Part shown: positions 59,360-64,000 of the stretch, piece by piece
How positions within the stretch are numbered: the first letter of the stretch is position 1
How the letters are laid out: each line of letters starts with the position of its first letter
Assembly: GCA_025454955.1 (NCBI GenBank)
Contig: JALONL010000003.1
Coordinates: 62,001-126,000 of the forward strand
Direction: 5' to 3'
DNA from: Bacteroidia bacterium
GTDB taxonomy: Bacteria; Bacteroidota; Bacteroidia; Palsa-965
Length of the DNA stretch: 64,000 nt
Position numbers and translations under genes: made by a program
The notes under the pieces: model-generated
Databases searched by the model: none
Told to the model about the DNA's origin: nothing
Seen by the model: the letters and a program-made list of their open reading frames with translations, nothing else

Positions 59360-60061
59360 ATGCAATTGTCCACACCAGCAGGTCGTGATTTTTATCGTTT
59401 AATTATCGCCGACAGCGACCGGGATTCTCTCCAGGCGCTTAAATCGGCCACCGAAATGGCGGGCTATGAAGTAAAAGTAGCTGCCAGCGGACAGGAGGTG
59501 CTCGATCTGGCAAAGAAATTTGTTCCCCACCTGGTATTGCTGGAAGTGTCATTAAACGGAATAGACGGCATAGAAGTCTGTCACGAACTCCGTCAGCAAA
59601 ACAACCTTAACCGCCTGCTCATTGCTTTTTATACTTCGCGCACCGAAGACTATACACAAATTGCCGCGTTTGAAGCGGGAGCCGATGATTATCTGGTAAA
59701 GCCGGTAAAGCCTTCGGTACTTCTTGCGCGTCTCAACGCATTGCTTAAAAGGTATCGCGGAGTAGAGCGGCAGGGAAAACTAGTGAGCGGTTCATTGGTG
59801 CTCGACCGTGAACGTTACTTAGTATTCCGCGATCAGCAGGAAATTATGCTGGCCCGCAAGGAATTTGAACTTCTGGCCTTGCTGCTGGCCACGCCGCGTA
59901 AGGTTTACACCCGTCAGGAAATTTACCGCGAAATATGGGGCGGCGAGTTTGGCGAGAAAAACCGCACGATAGACGTACACATCCGCAAACTCCGCGAGAA
60001 AGTGGGCGAGCAGTTTATTAAAACCATCAAGGGAATCGGCTACGCGTTTGATGCGGCGTAG
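59360..60061 (+). CDS. OmpR-type response regulator with Glu at the phospho-acceptor site
   Basis: 233 residues: receiver domain (about 10-125) and winged-helix OmpR/PhoB DNA-binding domain (about 135-233, ending HIRKLREKVGEQFIKTIKGIGYAFD). The receiver lacks the usual acceptor Asp: VLLEVSL has Glu62 where Asp is expected, and the acidic pair is IIADSD (Asp18-Ser19). The switch Thr92 and Lys114 (DDYLVKP) are kept. Such a protein would not be phosphorylated normally and may be locked or regulated otherwise. No histidine kinase is adjacent. Confidence 0.88.
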   Translation: MQLSTPAGRDFYRLIIADSDRDSLQALKSATEMAGYEVKVAASGQEVLDLAKKFVPHLVLLEVSLNGIDGIEVCHELRQQNNLNRLLIAFYTSRTEDYTQIAAFEAGADDYLVKPVKPSVLLARLNALLKRYRGVERQGKLVSGSLVLDRERYLVFRDQQEIMLARKEFELLALLLATPRKVYTRQEIYREIWGGEFGEKNRTIDVHIRKLREKVGEQFIKTIKGIGYAFDAA

Positions 60062-60078
60062 ATTTTGGCTGTAGGTGG

Positions 60079-61320
60079 TCAGGCGCTGATTTCAAATCCC
60101 ATCTTCTTCATCTCGTCCCAGAAACCGGGATACGATTTGCGCACCACGTCGGGTTCGTTTATGCGAAGGCCATTCATACACAATGCAAGCGGGGCAAAGG
60201 CCATAGCCATGCGGTGATCTTCGTAAGTATCTATGTTTACCGAAGCGGGCAGGGGCGATGTTTCGATAATTTCGAGGCTGTGATTGGTGGCGGTGGTGCG
60301 CAAATTTAGCTTGCCCAATTCCTGCTGCAGCGCGGCAATGCGGTCGGTTTCCTTTATGCGCAGGGTTTGCAGGCCGTTGAGCAGTGTGGGAATGCGCAGC
60401 GCGGCTGCAATTACCGAGGCGCTCTGGGCAATGTCGGGGCAGTCTTCAAAGTCGAAGGCAAAGTTGAGCGGACGGGTATCCGTTTTGCGCAGTCTCAGCC
60501 CCTCGCTTTCGAATGTGGCCGAAAGCCCCCAGAACGGAGCCAGATCGGCCAGCACGCGGTCGCCCTGAAGGCTGTTTTCGTGAAGCCCGGCCAGCAGAAT
60601 GTCGGCATCTTTAGCCAGCGCGGCCATGGCAAACCAGGGAGCAGCAGCGCTCCAGTCGGGCTCAATTGCTGCCGGAGTTTCTTCGGCTGAGTATGCCTGC
60701 GGACTTACCGAAAGCACATCGTCGTGCCAGAGTGCCGTGGCGCCGTAGCGTTCCATGAGCCTGATGGTCATGTTTATGTACGGCACCGAAACCACCTCGC
60801 TGGTAAAGCGAATCACCAGCCCGTTGTGAAGCATGGGCGCAATAAGCAGCAGTGCAGTGATAAACTGGCTGCTTACATCGCCACGCATGGTTACCTCACC
60901 GCCACTGAGGCGGCGGCCTGTAATGCGCAGCGGCGGGTAGCCTTCGTGCCCTGTATATTCAATAGAAGCGCCAAGCTGACGCAAGGCATTCACCAATTCG
61001 CCGATGGGCCTTTCCTTCATGCGTTCGGAGCCGGTGAGAATGCGAACTCCGGGAGTTACGGCAAAATAAGCCGTAAGAAAACGCATGGTAGTACCCGCTG
61101 CACCTACGTTAAATTCCTCGCCATTGTTGTGCGTTTCGGCCTGCTTAATTAAACGCTGCAGGGTTTGCGAGTCTTCTGCTTCCGAAAGCGGAAGGGTTTG
61201 AAAATGACGGTTGGAAAGGGCGCTGATAATGAGTAAACGGTTGCACTCGCTCTTCGAAAGCGGTAAATGAACAGTACCGGTGAGGAGTCCGGTGGGATGG
61301 TGCAGCGCGAGGGATTTCAT
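60079..61320 (-). CDS. aroA: 3-phosphoshikimate 1-carboxyvinyltransferase (EPSP synthase)
   Basis: Sixth step of the shikimate pathway: joins shikimate-3-phosphate and PEP. 413 residues, near the usual length. Visible are LPLSKSECNRLLIISAL (early Lys/Ser motif), VGAAGTTMRFLTAYFAV (about 82) and the C-terminal YEDHRMAMAFAPLAL (about 372). The start at 61320 gives MKSLALHHPTG; longer frames add residues without motif. It is 23 nt after aroB, so the two form a shikimate unit. Confidence 0.93.
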   Translation of the reverse strand: MKSLALHHPTGLLTGTVHLPLSKSECNRLLIISALSNRHFQTLPLSEAEDSQTLQRLIKQAETHNNGEEFNVGAAGTTMRFLTAYFAVTPGVRILTGSERMKERPIGELVNALRQLGASIEYTGHEGYPPLRITGRRLSGGEVTMRGDVSSQFITALLLIAPMLHNGLVIRFTSEVVSVPYINMTIRLMERYGATALWHDDVLSVSPQAYSAEETPAAIEPDWSAAAPWFAMAALAKDADILLAGLHENSLQGDRVLADLAPFWGLSATFESEGLRLRKTDTRPLNFAFDFEDCPDIAQSASVIAAALRIPTLLNGLQTLRIKETDRIAALQQELGKLNLRTTATNHSLEIIETSPLPASVNIDTYEDHRMAMAFAPLALCMNGLRINEPDVVRKSYPGFWDEMKKMGFEISA

Positions 61321-61343
61321 ACACTTGCTGTTTACACAGCACG

Positions 61344-62417
61344 CTATATTACGAATTCTAAACGGTATTGGTTCATTACCTGAATTAAATCGCCCGCACT
61401 TACTTCCACACCGGCCACCGGTTTGCCAATACCGGCCAGCAGCGAGCATTTAATTTTACCGTCGGCGTTTTTCTTGTCGTGGCGCATAATCTCCACTAAT
61501 CTTTCACCGGCCGATGCATCGAAGTTTACCACCGGAAAACGCCGGGCAAGCTGCGTGGTAATTTGTGCGGCCACTTCTTCATCGAGCCCGGCATATTTTA
61601 CCGAGAGCAGGGTTTCGCAAATCATTCCGGCGGCCACGGCTTCGCCGTGCAGCAGGGTATTTTGCGATTGTTCGAGGAAATAGGTTTCGAACGCGTGGCC
61701 TATGGTGTGGCCGAAGTTAAGAATGCGGCGCAGGTCTTTTTCAAACGGGTCGGCATCGGTTATTGCCTGTTTAATTTCTACCGAGCGGGCAATGATATGT
61801 TCCCAGTGTTCGGCATTTCCCGGATCGGTGAGGCAAAGCAGTTCCCAGTAAGCCGCATCGGCAATGAGTGCGTGCTTGCAGGCTTCGGCAAACCCCGAAA
61901 GCAATTCGCGCTTGGGCAGGGTGTGCAGGAAATACGGATCAATATACACGCGGCGGGGATAGGCAAATACGCCCACCTCGTTTTTCAGGTGGTCGAGGTC
62001 CACACCGGTTTTTCCGCCACAGGCCGCGTCAATCATAGCCAGCAGGGTGGTGGGCACATTTACAAACGCAATTCCGCGCTTAAAAGTGGCCGCCACAAAC
62101 CCGCCCAGATCGGTAATTACACCGCCGCCCAGATTCACCACCAGACTTTGCCGGTCGGCACCCAGCTCGCCCAGCACGCGCCATACCTGGGTGCATACGT
62201 CAATTACCTTATTTTCTTCGCCGCTTTCGAGTTCAATTATTTCGGCCCCTTCGAGGTTGGCGGTTTCGTGCATCAGGCGTGGCAAACAATGCCTGAGCGT
62301 GTTTTCGTCAACCACAATAAAAATGCGCGAAAACGAATGTGTGGAAAGAAATTCGTCAAAGGCTTCAAAGGCGGAGGTGGCTCCAATGACTATTTCCGGA
62401 GAGCTGGTCTGATTCAC
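61344..62417 (-). CDS. aroB: 3-dehydroquinate synthase
   Basis: Second step of the shikimate pathway: cyclises DAHP with NAD+ and a divalent metal. 357 residues. LGGGVITDLGGFVAATFKRG (NAD/phosphate site, about 95-115), VPTTLLAMIDAACGGKTGVDL, EACKHALI, and NFGHTIGHAFE (metal His, about 238). Slightly short but complete. The start lies 146 nt from the divergent proline dehydrogenase gene. Confidence 0.93.
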   Translation of the reverse strand: MNQTSSPEIVIGATSAFEAFDEFLSTHSFSRIFIVVDENTLRHCLPRLMHETANLEGAEIIELESGEENKVIDVCTQVWRVLGELGADRQSLVVNLGGGVITDLGGFVAATFKRGIAFVNVPTTLLAMIDAACGGKTGVDLDHLKNEVGVFAYPRRVYIDPYFLHTLPKRELLSGFAEACKHALIADAAYWELLCLTDPGNAEHWEHIIARSVEIKQAITDADPFEKDLRRILNFGHTIGHAFETYFLEQSQNTLLHGEAVAAGMICETLLSVKYAGLDEEVAAQITTQLARRFPVVNFDASAGERLVEIMRHDKKNADGKIKCSLLAGIGKPVAGVEVSAGDLIQVMNQYRLEFVI

Positions 62418-62535
62418 ATCACAAATGTAAAAATTCAGGGCATTGAAGACGGGTTTTGTCTAATGAACAGTCAGTAAACAGGGGTAATTACTTAAAACAA
62501 CAACCCCAACCACATTCCTGCCCGGTTAAAACAGT

Positions 62536-62543
62536 TATTTTTG
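62536..62543 (+). promoter_or_regulatory. -7 element TATTTTTG of the proline dehydrogenase gene
   Basis: Perfect TAnnTTTG match, 20 nt before the ATG at 62564. Confidence 0.5.
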
Positions 62544-62563
62544 CCCAGCTCAATAAAAGCTGC

Positions 62564-63730
62564 ATGATATCATTCGATAATACGGCAGTTGCGTTTTCCG
62601 GGAAATCGGACAACGACCTGCGTCGCTCTTACTGGCTGTTCCGCATGATCGGCAGCCCCACATTTGTAAAAATAGGTAAGGCGCTGGCCACCTTTGCCAT
62701 TAACCTCCGCCTTCCGGTGAAAGGCATTATTAAAGCCACCATTTTCAAACAATTTGTGGGCGGCGAAAACATCGAAGAGTGCAGTCGCACCGTGGCCGAG
62801 TTGGGCAAGTACGGAGTGGGCACCATTCTCGATTACTCGGTAGAAGGCAAAGAATCGGAAACCGATTTCGACCACGGCGCAGAGGAAATTATGGCCACCG
62901 TTCACCGCGCCAACAACGACAGTCACATTCCTTTCTGCGTATTTAAAGTAACCGGTCTGGCCCGTTTTGCCCTGCTCGAAAAAGTGAGCGCAGGCCAAGC
63001 CCTCAGCCCCGAAGAAGAAGCAGAGTGGCAGCGCGTATTTAAGCGTGTGGAGAAAATTTGCACCACCGCCCGCGACGCACACAAGCCCATTTTCATTGAT
63101 GCCGAAGAAAGCTGGATTCAGCAGGCCATCGACAATCTGGCCGATGCCATGATGGAACTTTGCAATAAGCAGGAGGCCATTGTATATAATACGTTCCAGC
63201 TTTACCGCAAAGACCGGTTAGAGTTTCTCAAAACTTCGCATCAGCGGGCCACGCAAAAAGGGTATCTCACAGGAGCCAAACTCGTGCGCGGTGCCTACAT
63301 GGAAAAAGAACGCAAACGCGCTGCCGATATGGGCTATCCTTCGCCCATTCAGGACAGTAAAGCACATAGCGACCGCGATTACGATCTGGCCGTACGCTAT
63401 TGTGTGGAGCATATCGAAACCATTGCCCTCTGCGCAGGCACACACAACGAAAACAGTTCGCGCCTGCTGGCCGAGTTGCTCGACGAGAAAAAAATACCGC
63501 ACAGCCACAAACACATTTTCTTCTCACAGTTGCTGGGCATGAGCGATCATATCAGCTTCAACCTTTCGCATGCCGGATACAATGTGGCCAAGTATGTGCC
63601 CTACGGCCCCGTGCGCGATGTGTTGCCCTACCTCATTCGCCGAGCACAGGAAAACACCAGCGTAAAAGGCCAGACCGGCCGCGAACTCAGCCTGATTATT
63701 AAGGAAAAGCAACGGCGCAAAAACAAGTAA
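62564..63730 (+). CDS. Proline dehydrogenase
   Basis: Oxidises proline to pyrroline-5-carboxylate with FAD, feeding electrons to the quinone pool. 388 residues with the PutA-type barrel: GTILDYSVEGKESETDFDHG, KPIFIDAEESWIQQAID, YNTFQLYRKDRLEFLK, LVRGAYMEKERKRA, and GTHNENSSRLL (about 295-305). A stand-alone enzyme rather than the PutA fusion, as usual in Bacteroidota. Start at 62564; an ATG 36 codons upstream lies in the aroB leader and lacks motif. A terminator follows. Confidence 0.9.
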   Translation: MISFDNTAVAFSGKSDNDLRRSYWLFRMIGSPTFVKIGKALATFAINLRLPVKGIIKATIFKQFVGGENIEECSRTVAELGKYGVGTILDYSVEGKESETDFDHGAEEIMATVHRANNDSHIPFCVFKVTGLARFALLEKVSAGQALSPEEEAEWQRVFKRVEKICTTARDAHKPIFIDAEESWIQQAIDNLADAMMELCNKQEAIVYNTFQLYRKDRLEFLKTSHQRATQKGYLTGAKLVRGAYMEKERKRAADMGYPSPIQDSKAHSDRDYDLAVRYCVEHIETIALCAGTHNENSSRLLAELLDEKKIPHSHKHIFFSQLLGMSDHISFNLSHAGYNVAKYVPYGPVRDVLPYLIRRAQENTSVKGQTGRELSLIIKEKQRRKNK

Positions 63731-63759
63731 GGGAATATCCGGTTGCCCGACATTCCCTT
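63729..63759. terminator. Bidirectional terminator between convergent genes
   Basis: AAGGGAAT (63729-63736) pairs with ATTCCCTT (63752-63759) over 8 bp with a 15-nt loop. Confidence 0.55.
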
Positions 63760-63770
63760 TATGTAGTTGC

Positions 63771-63788
63771 AAATAGCTTTTGGTTTAC
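63771..63788 (+). repeat. 18-nt repeat at the end of a minus-strand gene (copy 2)
   Basis: Identical to 53123-53140; overlaps the stop codon of the partial aminotransferase gene. Confidence 0.5.
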
Positions 63789-64000
63789 ACCAACGGCAAA
63801 CTCAGCAGTTCTTCCATTCGCTCACCAATGTCGGCACCTTTGGCCTGTGTGAGCGGTGCTATGCGCTGGTGCGGAAGATCAATTGCATATTCGCTCAGCC
63901 ACTGTTCGAAATTCAGGGCCAATTGCTCAATGCTTGTGGCAATATAGGCTGCTTCCTCGTCGGTCATGGTGGGATGAAGCGAAAGCCTTATCCAGCCCGG
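63785..64000 (-). CDS. Class V aminotransferase-like protein, C-terminal part
   Basis: Partial gene: only the last about 71 codons are inside the window, and the frame stays open to base 64000. The visible end reads PGWIRLSLHPTMTDEEAAYI, then SIEQLALNFEQWLSEYAIDLP and a final GERMEELLSLPLV, which matches the C-terminal helix of class V pyridoxal-phosphate enzymes (the RLSLHPTMTDEE phrase is typical). The donor and acceptor cannot be told from this part. No start is assigned. Confidence 0.7.
   Translation of the reverse strand, partial: PGWIRLSLHPTMTDEEAAYIATSIEQLALNFEQWLSEYAIDLPHQRIAPLTQAKGADIGERMEELLSLPLV

Noticed and set aside
1..64000. tRNA or rRNA genes, transposases or prophage genes
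   Set aside because: No such sequence could be recognised on either strand; the two insertions lack transposase and terminal repeats.

Overview
The window reads as chromosome of a member of the Bacteroidota with a GC content near 50%. The evidence is a PorV-type type IX secretion (T9SS) outer-membrane protein, a CotH protein with a T9SS C-terminal sorting domain, many families typical of this phylum (DUF2490, DUF2723, DUF4221, DUF983, DUF5522, the long form of urocanate hydratase, Mrp without a CxxC pair), few clear Shine-Dalgarno sites, and a recurrent TAnnTTTG -7 promoter element. The genus cannot be told from the sequence. I found no rRNA, tRNA, CRISPR array, insertion sequence or prophage.

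Layout. 1-7.3 kb: PorV-like protein and IspF, then a seven-gene minus-strand cluster that joins a VTC-type polyphosphate polymerase, DUF4956 and DUF2490 membrane proteins, two small exported proteins and a secreted CotH kinase-like protein. 7.3-11.7 kb: a toxin-antitoxin pair lying between a broken copy of the cdd start and intact cdd, then pdhA and pdhC separated by a 12-copy tandem repeat. 11.8-23.8 kb: mostly housekeeping (recG, pheT) with a DUF2723 membrane protein, lipoproteins and a TPR protein. 24-27.3 kb: a lipoprotein and the DUF1800/DUF1501 pair. 27.5-34.7 kb: a surface-glycan region with two GT-C membrane transferases, a DPM1-like GT2, a STELLO-like transferase, a GT4, and rnhB. The PIG-V-like gene here is again bounded by a broken copy of its neighbour (rnhB). 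34.8-36.3 kb: small proteins and a possible second toxin-antitoxin pair.

36.4-43.9 kb: hutU, two tiny membrane proteins, an ECF sigma factor with an anti-sigma/TPR partner, an AAA/DUF4143 ATPase behind a perfect palindrome, and a MerR-TipAS regulator. 44-48.5 kb: korB, korA, a NifU-type Fe-S carrier and Mrp, which together supply 2-oxoacid:ferredoxin oxidoreductase and probably its clusters. 48.6-53.1 kb: alpha/beta hydrolase, 3-methyladenine glycosylase I, an alkyltransferase-like protein, and a three-gene lipoprotein operon. 53.1-59 kb: TetR, ABC exporter, HlyD and TolC, a complete tripartite exporter whose ATPase has unusual catalytic motifs. 59.4-64 kb: an OmpR-type regulator with Glu in place of the phospho-acceptor Asp, aroB-aroA, proline dehydrogenase and the end of a class V aminotransferase.

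The most interesting points are the two cargo modules bounded by partial copies of the adjacent gene, the repeat array inside the pdh locus, the polyphosphate/CotH cluster, the degenerate exporter ATPase, the Glu-type response regulator, and starts placed only 4-5 nt after a -7 element, which suggests leaderless mRNAs. All functions are inferred from reading the sequence; no database search was possible.
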